IMG/VR virus record: IMGVR_UViG_3300032046_000005
Span: 51,633-115,632 of that record
Reading direction: 5' to 3' (one strand)
Origin: a virus
DNA length: 64,000 nucleotides
In this document: positions 18,546 through 27,214 of the stretch, piece after piece
Layout of the letters: the number at the start of each line of letters is the position of its first letter
Position numbering within the stretch: position 1 is the stretch's first letter
Translations under genes and position numbers: made by a program
The notes under the pieces: generated by a model
Told to the model about the DNA's origin: nothing
Seen by the model: the letters and a program-made list of their open reading frames with translations, nothing else
The model's database searches: none

Positions 18546-19348
18546 TTTTTCTCTCCTTTCATATCTCTTAATATTTTACTTTCTGATTTAGTTCTTATTG
18601 TTATATCATATTTTATGAGATTTTGTCTAATAGTTCCATAATTACAATTGTTTTCTTTAGCTATTTCTAATATACCTTTTTGTAATTTATTTAATTGCTT
18701 ATTTTTCATACATTTTTCTGAAGTCCAATATTCTATAATTAAATATATTCTACTAAAAAAACATCTAATTCTATGATTTGTTATTTCTTTAGAAATTTTT
18801 TTTCCTTTTTCCCATTGATGATAACATTTTAATGAACAAAAATGATGACAACTATTTTTATTATATTTACAACCTTTTTTTATTACTTCTTTTCCACAAT
18901 GATCACAATTATATTTATGTTCAATTCCTCCATCTTTCCAATTTGGATTATCTTTACCATTATATTTTCCTTTTCTCATTTCACTTATTTTTTTCTTTGT
19001 TTCAAATGTATGTTTTCCATTATTTCCTCCACATTTAAGATTATAACCATAAGAATGATCTAATGTATTATATTTTTGAATGTAAAAATCTTCTTTTCTA
19101 TTTAATTCATTTTGGCTAATTGCAGAATCAATAATTTTAAATTCAAAATTATTAATTTCATATTTTTTTAAACTATTACATAAATATGAATTAAAATTAT
19201 AATTGCGTAATAATTCATTTAATTTACAAGAACGACTTCTAAAACCTCGTTTATTTACTGTTTGACCAATATATCTTTTATTATTTATTTTGTTTCTAAT
19301 TTGATAAATATATCCATAAGGATTTAAAAAATCTTCTAATGTTATCAT
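18530..19348 (-). CDS. GIY-YIG homing endonuclease
   Basis: GYIYQIRNKINNKRYIGQT near the N-terminus is the GIY-YIG core, and the downstream ERK-type region follows. A NUMOD3-like motif (TKKKISEMRKGKYNG..NPNW) lies mid-protein, then a C4 zinc cluster (CDHCGKEV..CSLKCYH) and an HTH tail like that of the HNH protein at 444-1118. ATG 19348 overlaps the amidotransferase stop by ATGA; a TTG at 19372 is less likely. It splits the glycan operon between the acyltransferase and amidotransferase genes. Confidence 0.82.
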   Translation of the reverse strand: MITLEDFLNPYGYIYQIRNKINNKRYIGQTVNKRGFRSRSCKLNELLRNYNFNSYLCNSLKKYEINNFEFKIIDSAISQNELNRKEDFYIQKYNTLDHSYGYNLKCGGNNGKHTFETKKKISEMRKGKYNGKDNPNWKDGGIEHKYNCDHCGKEVIKKGCKYNKNSCHHFCSLKCYHQWEKGKKISKEITNHRIRCFFSRIYLIIEYWTSEKCMKNKQLNKLQKGILEIAKENNCNYGTIRQNLIKYDITIRTKSESKILRDMKGEKKCQMK

Positions 19349-20379
19349 TCGGCTTTCATTTTTAATTTCCAATATCCATCACCATTCTTTTCTAATATTT
19401 TACGATTTGCAAATTTATCTATTGTTTTTAGAAACAATTCTTTTGAAATATTCAAACCACTACAAAAATCTTCTTCCATCACTAGATCTTTCTGCCAGTC
19501 ATATTTATTAACTCTTTTGACGGCTTCTTTTCTACTCATTTCACCGTGTCTTACCATATTACTACAATGTTCTGTTGTGGCTCCAAATCCAAATTTGATG
19601 AATTTGCAAAATTCATTAATAAGATATCCGACAGTATCCACTTGGCAATATTCAAATCCTTGATATCCTTCACGATCCCATTCGTTTGTATCGTTTAATC
19701 CTTTGAAACCGTATTGTTTTGCAAATTCATATCTCTTTATTAGACTCTTCCAAGGAACATAATAACTTGTAAATATTACATCAAGATCTTTAAATTCATT
19801 AGAATCTTTAAGTAATATTTTAGCATTTGGAGTTTCTTTTTCATTCTTATTTCCAATAGTTATATTTGTGTTTTCTCCCCAAATAACTAATTTAATACCC
19901 ATTTTCTGTGCTATTTCTAATGGTTTTTTATAAAGAATTTCATCCCAATATTTTTCTGGATGTAAATAATTTAAAAAATCTTCTCTTGTTCTTTTTATAA
20001 TTTCTTTTCTATTTGGAGTAAAAGTAATGATATCAATTCCAAAACGTTCGCTTAAATTATCAAAATTTTTTCTTCCAGTATTGGTCCAACTAAAATTATC
20101 AATCATTATTCCTAATGGATTCATTAAAAGTTTTTCTTTAAATAAATAAACCAAATAATGAGAATCTTTTCCTGAACTAATACAAATAATGCAATCATAA
20201 TTTCCATCATTTCGTTTATATTTTTTACATAATTCTTCAAGTTCTTTCCATCTTTCATTCCAATCTATTTTTTTACTTTCTTCAAATTGAACACACGAAT
20301 TACATATTCCTTCTTTTGTAAACGAAAGATTCAATCTTTGATTAGTCATCACACATCTTTTACAACGCAAAAATTTCAT
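19345..20379 (-). CDS. N-acetyl sugar amidotransferase, PseA/WbpG-like
   Basis: MKFLRCKRCVMTNQR and GICNSCVQFE give the N-terminal zinc cysteines, and CIICISSGKDSHYLVYLF is the PP-loop ATP-binding motif. The 344-residue length and layout match the N-acetyl sugar amidotransferase family that amidates nonulosonic acids (PseA) or 2,3-diacetamido sugars (WbpG). Family members normally work with HisH/HisF-like ammonia-supplying subunits, which are not seen here. It fits with the PseB/WbpM-like gene two genes upstream and the NeuB/NeuC-like genes at 32-34 kb. Confidence 0.78.
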   Translation of the reverse strand: MKFLRCKRCVMTNQRLNLSFTKEGICNSCVQFEESKKIDWNERWKELEELCKKYKRNDGNYDCIICISSGKDSHYLVYLFKEKLLMNPLGIMIDNFSWTNTGRKNFDNLSERFGIDIITFTPNRKEIIKRTREDFLNYLHPEKYWDEILYKKPLEIAQKMGIKLVIWGENTNITIGNKNEKETPNAKILLKDSNEFKDLDVIFTSYYVPWKSLIKRYEFAKQYGFKGLNDTNEWDREGYQGFEYCQVDTVGYLINEFCKFIKFGFGATTEHCSNMVRHGEMSRKEAVKRVNKYDWQKDLVMEEDFCSGLNISKELFLKTIDKFANRKILEKNGDGYWKLKMKAE

Positions 20380-20859
20380 TTAAATCAACTTCTTTATAGT
20401 ATATTGATTGTTGCATATTCCTAAATCCCAATCTTTTTTTGTGTGACAAGAATGACATAACCATTCATAATCTTCAATATTTCGTGTATAATTTCCTTTT
20501 GAATGATCAAAACTTAATTCTATTTTTCTTTCTTTTCTACATTTCATGCAATATATTGGTTTGGAATAATTGGTATTTAACCATATATGAATTGCTTTTT
20601 GTCCAGCATTATTTCCTTTCCATAAATAATGTTTTTCTCTTCCTAAAAACCCTTTTAATCCTTTATTCCAAGGTATTTTTCCTTTTAAATATTTTATTTT
20701 TTGAGATTCAGAAAGATTTCTTATTTTTATGTTAAAGCGTACTAACCAATTAAAAACAGTTGTAGGACTATTTACATTACATAAATGTGCTATTTCTACA
20801 GTTGAATTTTTTTTAATTATATACTGATCATATAACCAATTTTTATCTTTATAACTCAA
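20380..20859 (-). CDS. HNH homing endonuclease
   Basis: The order is an N-terminal HTH (STVEIAHLCNVNSPTTVFNWL), then YLWKGNNAGQKAIHIWLN, then CMKCRKERKIELSFDHS and CHSCHTKKD. The central WKGxxAG..AIH.W segment is nearly the same as in the HNH protein at 444-1118, so they are related. The start overlaps the dehydratase stop by 4 bp. It is an insertion inside the glycan operon, and the flanking genes look intact. Confidence 0.8.
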   Translation of the reverse strand: MSYKDKNWLYDQYIIKKNSTVEIAHLCNVNSPTTVFNWLVRFNIKIRNLSESQKIKYLKGKIPWNKGLKGFLGREKHYLWKGNNAGQKAIHIWLNTNYSKPIYCMKCRKERKIELSFDHSKGNYTRNIEDYEWLCHSCHTKKDWDLGICNNQYTIKKLI

Positions 20860-21722
20860 TCTATTTCACTCCACTTTTCATATTCATTAGGAATTATCCA
20901 ATATTTAGGATTCACATCATTAGAAATCAAGATTTCATAATCAGAAATAAGTTTTTCGTGTAATTTTTCTCCTAATCGATTACCAATTATTTCGATAGGA
21001 TAATCTTTTCCCACTATTTCTTGAATAACATCTATTAGTTTTTGTTCTCTAAGTTTCGGAACCCATATTTCTCCATTTTTACCTTCTATAAATGCTTTCG
21101 TGATGAAATCAATCATTTCTTTAGGATACATGAAAAACCGTTCCATATCTATATTTGTAAGTAATATGGGTTCTTTTTTTTCTTTTTTTTCTTTAGCAAT
21201 TTGAACTATTGAACCTCTAGAACCATATATATTTCCTAGTCTCACACAAACCATTTGAATCAGAGGATCTTGACTCCATCTTACCTGTAGCAATCTTTCA
21301 CTTATTTTTTTTGAACATCCCATTAAGGATGAAGGTTCAATTGCCTTATCTGTACTAATATGTAATAATTTCTTGATTTTATGTTCAATAGAAGCAGTAA
21401 TAATGTTATCAAGTCCCATAATATTTACAGAAACTGCTTCCATAGGATTATATTCACAAAAGGGAACATGTTTGATTGCGGCACAATTTATTGCATAATT
21501 TACTCCTTTCAATGCTCTACGAACTCTTTCTAAGTTTCTTACATCACCCAACAAACACCGAATTCTGTTATTATTCCATTTTTGTTGACATTCCCATAAA
21601 GAATTTTCATCATTACTGAATACTCGTATTGAATATGGTTTTTGTTTTAATAGATATTCAACAATGAGAGAACCAATAGATCCTGTTCCTCCAAATACAC
21701 ATGTTGTCTTATCTTTAAACAT
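20856..21722 (-). CDS. UDP-sugar 4,6-dehydratase, PseB/WbpM/CapD-like SDR
   Basis: CVFGGTGSIGSLIVEYLL is the NAD(P)-binding Rossmann motif. HISTDKAIEPSSLMGCSKK holds the catalytic Lys with Met in place of the usual SDR tyrosine, which is normal for the FlaA1/WbpM/PseB branch. NCAAIKHVPFCEYNPMEA is also diagnostic of that branch. At 288 residues it is a soluble, single-domain form. The family converts UDP-GlcNAc to 4-keto-6-deoxy intermediates, the first step of pseudaminic acid and related sugar pathways. Confidence 0.83.
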   Translation of the reverse strand: MFKDKTTCVFGGTGSIGSLIVEYLLKQKPYSIRVFSNDENSLWECQQKWNNNRIRCLLGDVRNLERVRRALKGVNYAINCAAIKHVPFCEYNPMEAVSVNIMGLDNIITASIEHKIKKLLHISTDKAIEPSSLMGCSKKISERLLQVRWSQDPLIQMVCVRLGNIYGSRGSIVQIAKEKKEKKEPILLTNIDMERFFMYPKEMIDFITKAFIEGKNGEIWVPKLREQKLIDVIQEIVGKDYPIEIIGNRLGEKLHEKLISDYEILISNDVNPKYWIIPNEYEKWSEID

Positions 21723-21735
21723 TTCTAAATCTTTT

Positions 21736-21978
21736 TCAATCGTCTTTTTTACCCATATCTTTTTTTTTAATATCAGTTATTTCTTTTAATCCAATTACTT
21801 TTTTTAAAAACAACCAAGAAACTGTAGCTTCGTGAATTTGAGAAGTGATTGACATTCCGGTAGTTTCTTTATAATTCTTTAATAAAGAATATATTTTCAA
21901 TGGAATTCGCAAACGAATGTATTTATTGTCTGGATTTATCTTCTTTCCTTTTATTCTTCTGCTTTTTTTGGATTGCAT
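21736..21978 (-). CDS. Ribbon-helix-helix-like DNA-binding protein
   Basis: A basic 80-residue protein with a strand KYIRLRIPLKIYSLLKNY followed by MSITSQIHEATVSWL, the strand-helix-helix layout of Arc/MetJ/CopG regulators. It overlaps a related RHH gene upstream (21951-22157) by 28 bp, so they may form a heterodimeric or tandem regulator pair. The placement between the glycan block and small accessory genes suggests local control. No operator is obvious nearby. Confidence 0.6.
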   Translation of the reverse strand: MQSKKSRRIKGKKINPDNKYIRLRIPLKIYSLLKNYKETTGMSITSQIHEATVSWLFLKKVIGLKEITDIKKKDMGKKDD

Positions 21979-22157
21979 TTTATTTCCTTATATTTTATTT
22001 TTTCATCTGTAAAATCTAAAAATCCAACATTTATTAGATATTCATTCAAACCCATTTGAATGATTGATGATATTGAAATACCACTAAATTTTTTATATTT
22101 TTGTAGTATTTTATATATATTAGTTGGAATTGAAACAATTATTCTTTTTTTCTTCAT
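21951..22157 (-). CDS. Ribbon-helix-helix-like DNA-binding protein
   Basis: A 68-residue protein starting KKKRIIVSIPTNIYKILQKY, then GISISSIIQMGLNEYL, again strand-helix-helix. It is similar in layout to the next gene. Both have a serine-rich turn (ISISS / MSITS) between helices, where RHH proteins contact DNA backbone. Likely a transcription regulator of the virus. Confidence 0.6.
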   Translation of the reverse strand: MKKKRIIVSIPTNIYKILQKYKKFSGISISSIIQMGLNEYLINVGFLDFTDEKIKYKEIKCNPKKAEE

Positions 22158-22175
22158 TTTAAATCATTTATGAGT

Positions 22176-22637
22176 TTAAGTGTAAAAATCTAAACAAGGA
22201 TTTTTTATATCTATTTCTCGTTCATTATTAGGAGGTTTTACAATTTTTTCATATTCTTCAATTTCTTCTTCGGAAATATCTGAATCTTTGTTGTTTATTC
22301 CTTTTGCTAGGAGTTTGAGAAATAGTTCACACCAACTTTCAATTCCTTCCATAAATTTATACATGCCCATTTCATACATCTTTAACTTTTTTAGCACATA
22401 TAAACTAGTTACTCTAAAATTTTGCATACAATGAGCACGATCATCATTAGTACAAGTACTACAATCTAGATTACATTCAAAACAATCTTTAATTTCATTG
22501 TTTATGGCATCAAAGAAATCGAATTCTTGTTCAAAATCATTTTTTACTTTTGTCAATTCATCCATTTTTGCTATTATTTTATCAGTCAATTCTTGTTTCT
22601 TTTCATTACTTAAACGATTCCATTTTTTTCTTCCCAT
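22176..22637 (-). CDS. Cys-containing helical hypothetical protein
   Basis: A 153-residue helical, acidic protein with a compact cysteine cluster CFECNLDCSTCTNDDRAHC near residues 52-70 that could bind zinc or an Fe-S cluster. No family is recognised. It overlaps its upstream neighbour (22610-22885) by 28 bp. Its role in the accessory set between portal and glycan genes is unknown. Confidence 0.6.
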   Translation of the reverse strand: MGRKKWNRLSNEKKQELTDKIIAKMDELTKVKNDFEQEFDFFDAINNEIKDCFECNLDCSTCTNDDRAHCMQNFRVTSLYVLKKLKMYEMGMYKFMEGIESWCELFLKLLAKGINNKDSDISEEEIEEYEKIVKPPNNEREIDIKNPCLDFYT

Positions 22638-22885
22638 CGTTGTTTACTCTCCTTTTCGTTAATAATCAAATGTTCGATATCAAAATTAAGTTGTCCTATA
22701 AGATTCCAGATTTCTATCATCGAACCAACAATATCATATAAAATTGGTTTGAGTTCTATCATTGAAAGTTTGGGAGTTTCTTCAAGAAATTTCAGATTAG
22801 TCTCTAAAGCATTCTTTACTTCTTCTATGAGATCTTTCCTTTTTTCAATTTTTTCTGAATATTCTTCAATTTTTTTTTCCAACAT
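22610..22885 (-). CDS. Coiled-coil hypothetical protein
   Basis: A 91-residue, almost fully helical protein with heptad-rich ends (KKIEEYSEKIEKRKDLIEE). It overlaps the next and previous genes, so it is likely translationally coupled. No catalytic or metal motif is visible. Confidence 0.55.
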   Translation of the reverse strand: MLEKKIEEYSEKIEKRKDLIEEVKNALETNLKFLEETPKLSMIELKPILYDIVGSMIEIWNLIGQLNFDIEHLIINEKESKQRWEEKNGIV

Positions 22886-23213
22886 TTTTCATGATCTCCT
22901 TATTAATTTTCCAAAACCGATTGCTGTATTTACTAATGTATTTATTTGTTTCAAATTCACGAAAACAATGGTTTAATTGCTTTCCTAAGCGTTTTTGAAA
23001 AGGACTATATTCAGATTCAGTAAATAAATATCTTTCAGGAACATTGAATATATCAACAATGATTTTATCTCTCAATTGTCGCAATGAAAAATATTTGTTA
23101 AAGTGATCTGAAAGCAAAATTCTTGTTGCTAATACTTTCACATCGTCTAAATTTAAGTTTGATTTATTTATTTTTTCGCTATTATACAATGAAATTTTTA
23201 TACATCTCTTCAT
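22866..23213 (-). CDS. Hypothetical basic protein
   Basis: About 115 residues, basic, with the segment VKVLATRILLSDHFNKYFSLRQLRDKI and an aromatic-rich C-terminus (NRFWKINKEI). The layout could be a small winged helix, but I do not recognise it. ATG 23213 is chosen over 23234 because it lies at the start of the better-structured sequence. Overlaps both neighbours. Confidence 0.5.
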   Translation of the reverse strand: MKRCIKISLYNSEKINKSNLNLDDVKVLATRILLSDHFNKYFSLRQLRDKIIVDIFNVPERYLFTESEYSPFQKRLGKQLNHCFREFETNKYISKYSNRFWKINKEIMKNVGKKN

Positions 23214-23478
23214 ATGATTTTTTTTCTTTATCATTCACATAATATGGAACATGTGTTGTTTCATTTGATTGTTCAAAAGTAATGACCATCAACCAACCGT
23301 TTTTATAATTCTTGAATTCGACTTCCTTTATTTTATTTTCAATATAAGGAAAAAAACATTCAAAAAAATATGGTTCTGGAAATGTTCCTATGATTGTAAA
23401 TCCATGATGCCACATTATTGACAACCAATTTTTCAAATTTTCCATATTTTTTTTCATATTTTTTCTGATAATTATCAT
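23182..23478 (-). CDS. Hypothetical protein
   Basis: Up to 98 residues, with several possible ATGs (23478, 23457, 23445); MENLKNWLSIMWHHGF would be a natural start at 23445. Aromatic-rich alpha/beta sequence with YKNGWLMVITFEQ. It sits just downstream of the portal gene. Function unknown. Confidence 0.5.
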   Translation of the reverse strand: MIIIRKNMKKNMENLKNWLSIMWHHGFTIIGTFPEPYFFECFFPYIENKIKEVEFKNYKNGWLMVITFEQSNETTHVPYYVNDKEKKSYEEMYKNFIV

Positions 23479-23507
23479 AGAATTATGATAGTTTTATAGT
23501 TCATTGT

Positions 23508-25445
23508 TTATTTTTTGACTTTTTTATCAAAATCTTTTCGTTGATACATATAACTTGGACTATTTTCTATTTGTTTTTGTAATCGTTCGCTTCGTTCTCG
23601 TAATCTATCCATCGTTTCGTTCCATTCGTCCATTCTTTCTTTAAAAAAGTTTTTGTTATGCATCATGATTTCCATAAATCGTTGATTTTCTAACGATTCT
23701 TGTATCCAATCAATGTTATCAAAATCTTGTATTCCTTTCACTGGTTTATTTCTAACAGCTTTTTCTGGTTTGCCCGTTCTCACGGTTTTTGTTCGTTCAG
23801 GAGTGATTTTTTGATCTTCATTTACTTTTTTTTCTACTTTTTCTCCTTTTCCTTGTCCTTGTTCATTACCTTGTCCTTGTGGTGGCAATAACAACTGTGG
23901 ATTTTTCTTGAATTGTTCGAATTGCATCATAGCTTGCTCGTATTGCATGCCCATTAATTTCTTTTGAATTTTGACCATTTTTGTTTGAACTTTTGCTTGT
24001 TCTAGTTGTTCTCGCATTAATTGTTCAGTTAATCGTTGCTGTTCGGTTTTATGCAAGTCCAAGTTCCAACGCAATGTCACATTACCTAAGTCTGGAAAAT
24101 GACACATGTTCTGCAAAATATCCATTATGTCATCCGTTATGTCCATTTGTAATGTAGACAGGTTTGAAGCCAAGTAATCTTCTTTTGAAACTAACGCACC
24201 TGCGCCTTCAAGACCCCCACCTTCCGCTCTTCCAAATAATTGGTTCTTAGGTATGATCCAAGCACTCGAAATGTCTTCTCTCAAGAATTCGAGATATGAA
24301 TCAATACCTTCTCCAATCTTGCCTGCCGCATTCATGAGTTTAAAATCCATGTTCTTTCCAAATATATAGAACTTGTTTGCTCTCATTTTAGCAAATAAAT
24401 CGAGATATTTCTGAGTCAATTCAGCAGAAGGATATTCTTGAGCTACAGTTGCTCCCACTAATACTGTTCCAAGTTGAGATAATGATCGTAATATGTAATA
24501 ACAAGTATTTAGATAACAGATTAACGGAATCCAACACAATTCCGGTATTGCAATACCTCTCAAACCTCCTTCTACTTTTCTTGTTTCTAAAACATGAACT
24601 CTTGAATGATGTATGGTCGTTTGAGTAGGCACTCCACCAATATAATCCCATTTCGATTTGTCATAATCTAATCTTGCGTTATCAAAAATGTTCATTGGAG
24701 TCATATAATAACAACTAAACGCATCAAAATCAATTGGTCTGGTTCTAGGAGCAGATTTATCCATTCTCTCTACTCCTTTTTCTCCTCTATAATATCCAAT
24801 CAAATGTCCTAATCCGGTCATTCGTTCGAAATAAACCGTATCAGTTATGTGATCCCATAAATGTGTCTGATTCATCCATTTCAAAATAGTCATTATTTCA
24901 GGAGTTTTGATTTCTTTATCAGGATCATCATAATTCACGAAAGAAAAACGATTTCTAAACGCATCCTTCGCTACTGAATAACAACCTCTATGTGCAACTC
25001 CCAATCGTTGAGTACACATTACCACGAGATGAGAAACGGGAATTCTTCCATAGTCGTAAACATAATCTCCTCCTCCTGGAGTTCCGTAAAAATCGTCAAG
25101 AGGAGTATAATAAGATTGAAAGTCTGATGTAATGCTTTCAAATTTTTCTTTAATTCCATCTCCTAACGGAATCCGGTAATCTTTTCCATAACCTTGAGGA
25201 ATTCCTAAAAACTTGTAAAAATCTTTAGTTAATCCCCATTCGTCCGTTTTTTCGTTTTCTTGTTTAAGTTTGCTTTTAATAAGTGCTTCGTCTAAAACTT
25301 CAATGTAGTCTCGTGGTTTCTTGATTTCATCTGAAAAACCGTATTCTTTCGCAACTTTATCGTGTCGCTTTTTTACATCAGAAGAAGTGAATCCGCCTAG
25401 TTTAGATTGAAATCCTTTCGAACCTTTTTTACTTATACCTGTCAT
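23508..25445 (-). CDS. Portal protein (DUF1073-like)
   Basis: A 645-residue protein. The central part has AWIIPKNQLFGRAEGGGLEGAG followed by a segment ending in NLSTLQMDITDDI, closely following the iP..rLfG...gGl...G....Y...i...Q pattern of DUF1073/phage portal proteins. VMCTQRLGVAHRGCYSV resembles the early portal region. The tail is a Gln/Lys/Glu-rich coiled coil (about 480-640), common at portal C-termini. Portals form the dodecameric ring through which DNA is packaged by terminase (at 30394-32196). Start ATG 25445 abuts the stop of the preceding gene. Confidence 0.8.
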   Translation of the reverse strand: MTGISKKGSKGFQSKLGGFTSSDVKKRHDKVAKEYGFSDEIKKPRDYIEVLDEALIKSKLKQENEKTDEWGLTKDFYKFLGIPQGYGKDYRIPLGDGIKEKFESITSDFQSYYTPLDDFYGTPGGGDYVYDYGRIPVSHLVVMCTQRLGVAHRGCYSVAKDAFRNRFSFVNYDDPDKEIKTPEIMTILKWMNQTHLWDHITDTVYFERMTGLGHLIGYYRGEKGVERMDKSAPRTRPIDFDAFSCYYMTPMNIFDNARLDYDKSKWDYIGGVPTQTTIHHSRVHVLETRKVEGGLRGIAIPELCWIPLICYLNTCYYILRSLSQLGTVLVGATVAQEYPSAELTQKYLDLFAKMRANKFYIFGKNMDFKLMNAAGKIGEGIDSYLEFLREDISSAWIIPKNQLFGRAEGGGLEGAGALVSKEDYLASNLSTLQMDITDDIMDILQNMCHFPDLGNVTLRWNLDLHKTEQQRLTEQLMREQLEQAKVQTKMVKIQKKLMGMQYEQAMMQFEQFKKNPQLLLPPQGQGNEQGQGKGEKVEKKVNEDQKITPERTKTVRTGKPEKAVRNKPVKGIQDFDNIDWIQESLENQRFMEIMMHNKNFFKERMDEWNETMDRLRERSERLQKQIENSPSYMYQRKDFDKKVKK

Positions 25446-25748
25446 TTATGATACTTTTAATTGATAATTATTAAACAGATTATCCCACGATTTGGTGTCT
25501 TTAAAATTTGCTACTATTTTAGCACATAAATGAAATGGTTTTATCACTTCAGTTGAAAACGTATCATTAAATTCATAATCTAATATGACTCCATATTCAT
25601 CTTTGTTCAAATTTCTTTCTTCAATAGGTATGATTGATATTTTAAACGAATCTAAAATCTGTTTTTCTATTATCTTTTTCATGTGTTCTATAATAGCTTT
25701 AAAACTTGGACTTTCTTTTTCTAGTAATTTTTCATTTGCATTATTCAT
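25446..25748 (-). CDS. Small head-operon protein, paralogue of 39412-39732
   Basis: A 100-residue protein directly before the portal. The pattern SFKAIIEHMKKIIEKQILDSFKISI...PFHLCAKI...W..LF..Y is repeated in the 106-residue protein at 39412-39732, which precedes a capsid paralogue. The family is unrecognised. Position and pairing suggest a small head component or assembly factor. Confidence 0.65.
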   Translation of the reverse strand: MNNANEKLLEKESPSFKAIIEHMKKIIEKQILDSFKISIIPIEERNLNKDEYGVILDYEFNDTFSTEVIKPFHLCAKIVANFKDTKSWDNLFNNYQLKVS

Positions 25749-25909
25749 AATCTTTCTTTATCTCTTTGTTCATATACATAAAATGCTAATTTTTTCTCAA
25801 AATCTAAAACATCTTCATCAAGTTGATGCAAGAATGTTGGATCATATTGAATATCATCAAAACATATTCCATCAATAATATGGTGATGTTTTTGAGTTTT
25901 AATAGACAT
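25745..25909 (-). CDS. Small hypothetical protein, first gene of the head operon
   Basis: A 54-residue acidic protein starting MSIKTQKHHHIIDGICFDD at ATG 25909, overlapping the next gene by ATGA. An upstream in-frame ATG at 25945 is unlikely because it runs through the promoter. It is the first gene of the long minus-strand operon and faces a divergent zinc-ribbon gene. Function unknown. Confidence 0.5.
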   Translation of the reverse strand: MSIKTQKHHHIIDGICFDDIQYDPTFLHQLDEDVLDFEKKLAFYVYEQRDKERL

Positions 25910-26030
25910 TTTACACGTATTAGTATTTTTTAGTATGTTAATCAAAAATCATACTAAATCTAAATAATTCATTGTTTCAAAAAAGTTAAATAATATGAAA
26001 AATTATACAATATAAAAGTAAGGCAAAAAA

Positions 26031-26231
26031 ATGTGGTTTAAAAACAAAAAAAGAATAGATAATTTAGGAAAAAAATGTTTAGAATGCGATGGATATTTAA
26101 AAATTAAAGAAACTGTTTACTCTGAATCAAGATATAAATTTTTTGTGGGATTAGAATGTAAGAAATGCAAAAAACAATACTATGTTGAATTAATTAGTCC
26201 TGCAAAAATGCCATATAAAAAAATAGAATAA
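26031..26231 (+). CDS. Small zinc-ribbon protein
   Basis: A 66-residue basic protein with KKCLECDGYLKI and GLECKKCKKQYY, two CxxC knuckles spaced as in zinc ribbons. It is divergent from the head operon and alone on the plus strand here. Possible transcription-associated or DNA-binding factor; no specific family. Confidence 0.6.
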   Translation: MWFKNKKRIDNLGKKCLECDGYLKIKETVYSESRYKFFVGLECKKCKKQYYVELISPAKMPYKKIE

Positions 26232-26243
26232 AAAAGTAAAAAA

Positions 26244-26411
26244 TTAATAACAAGGACAATCAGGATAAGGATAATCTCCATTTCCGCATTCATCCCAAGC
26301 ATCATTACAACATTTCTTAGAACAATAATAATCGCATCCATAACCTGCTGACCAAGTATGCTTTTCAACATTGTAAATTTTTCCACAATGATCGCATTTA
26401 TCTTTAGTCAT
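26244..26411 (-). CDS. Small Cys-rich zinc protein (55 aa)
   Basis: ATG 26411 opens a 55-residue frame rich in cysteine: KCDHCGKIY, CDYYCSKKCCND and a CPCY end. A CTTTAAATA TATA box lies about 20 bp upstream on the minus strand (26430-26441). The longer frame on the same strand at 26180-26386 is a hydrophobic shadow. Confidence 0.6.
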   Translation of the reverse strand: MTKDKCDHCGKIYNVEKHTWSAGYGCDYYCSKKCCNDAWDECGNGDYPYPDCPCY

Positions 26412-26487
26412 AAATAATATATATGATTATAAGTATTTAAAGTTTTCTAAAAAAATAAGAAAAAAAAGAATTGTTTAATTTAGTTTT

Positions 26488-26919
26488 TTAACTTATATAA
26501 ATCATATAATTATTTCTGTTGTTTTTTCCTGTTTTTAAATTATTTATATGGTTTATTTTTTTCAATATTCTTTCAAAATCATAATCCATAAAAACTTCAA
26601 TATATTCTAAATTTTTTTCACGATCTTTTGAATCTCTATAATCATCTCCATAACTTAAATGAAGATCTTTACCAATTTCAAATTTAAAATAATCAAGAAG
26701 TTCTTTAAAATTTTTAATTTTTTTTTCATTTATTTTTTTTGATTCTTGTTCATTTTCTTTTTTCTTAGACTTTGTAGCAGAAAGAATCTTTCCTGCTTGT
26801 TCATCTGCTTCTTTTTTACCAATTCCTTTTTCTTTTTGCAATCGAGAAGAGATTTCATCAAATGCAGTATCACTTTTCAAATTTCCTATATATTTTACTT
26901 TGACTTTTTTTTCTGACAC
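26488..26919 (-). CDS. Hypothetical charged protein
   Basis: A 143-residue protein with an N-terminal KVKVKYIGNLKSDTAFDEISSRLQ-type alpha/beta segment (read in parts), a Lys/Glu-rich linker, and a C-terminal FKFEIGKDLHLSYG..DYRDSKD domain. Not recognised. Standalone transcription unit between two zinc-protein genes. Confidence 0.55.
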   Translation of the reverse strand: MSEKKVKVKYIGNLKSDTAFDEISSRLQKEKGIGKKEADEQAGKILSATKSKKKENEQESKKINEKKIKNFKELLDYFKFEIGKDLHLSYGDDYRDSKDREKNLEYIEVFMDYDFERILKKINHINNLKTGKNNRNNYMIYIS

Positions 26920-26944
26920 AATTAGTATATATTTTTACTCATAT

Positions 26945-27214
26945 TTAAATCTTTTCTTTTTCTAGTTTTCTTGTTTCATTGTCAATTCCATTGAAAGTTT
27001 CAACAGATAAAGGTTTAATTCCTTTTATGTTTTGTTTCAATTTGATCGTTTTCCATTTCTTTTCTTTTTTCCTTTTTGCCGTTTCGAACAAATTATCGGA
27101 ATGTTTTTTGGCAATATTGTCAACAGGACAATATCTTAACGTGTTGGGATATTCGTTTTCACACTTGAAACAAGTCCAAGTGTGCGATTTTTCGGGTTTT
27201 TTATCTAATATCAT
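26945..27214 (-). CDS. Zinc-finger hypothetical protein
   Basis: An 89-residue basic protein with TWTCFKCENEYPNTLRYCPVDN near the N-terminus: three visible cysteines, similar to RanBP2-type or rubredoxin-like knuckles. The rest is Lys-rich. Possibly nucleic-acid binding. Not further assigned. Confidence 0.5.
   Translation of the reverse strand: MILDKKPEKSHTWTCFKCENEYPNTLRYCPVDNIAKKHSDNLFETAKRKKEKKWKTIKLKQNIKGIKPLSVETFNGIDNETRKLEKEKI

Noticed and set aside
26180-26386. 68-residue hydrophobic minus-strand frame
   Set aside because: It overlaps the Cys-rich gene at 26244-26411 in another frame; the latter has a promoter and zinc spacing.
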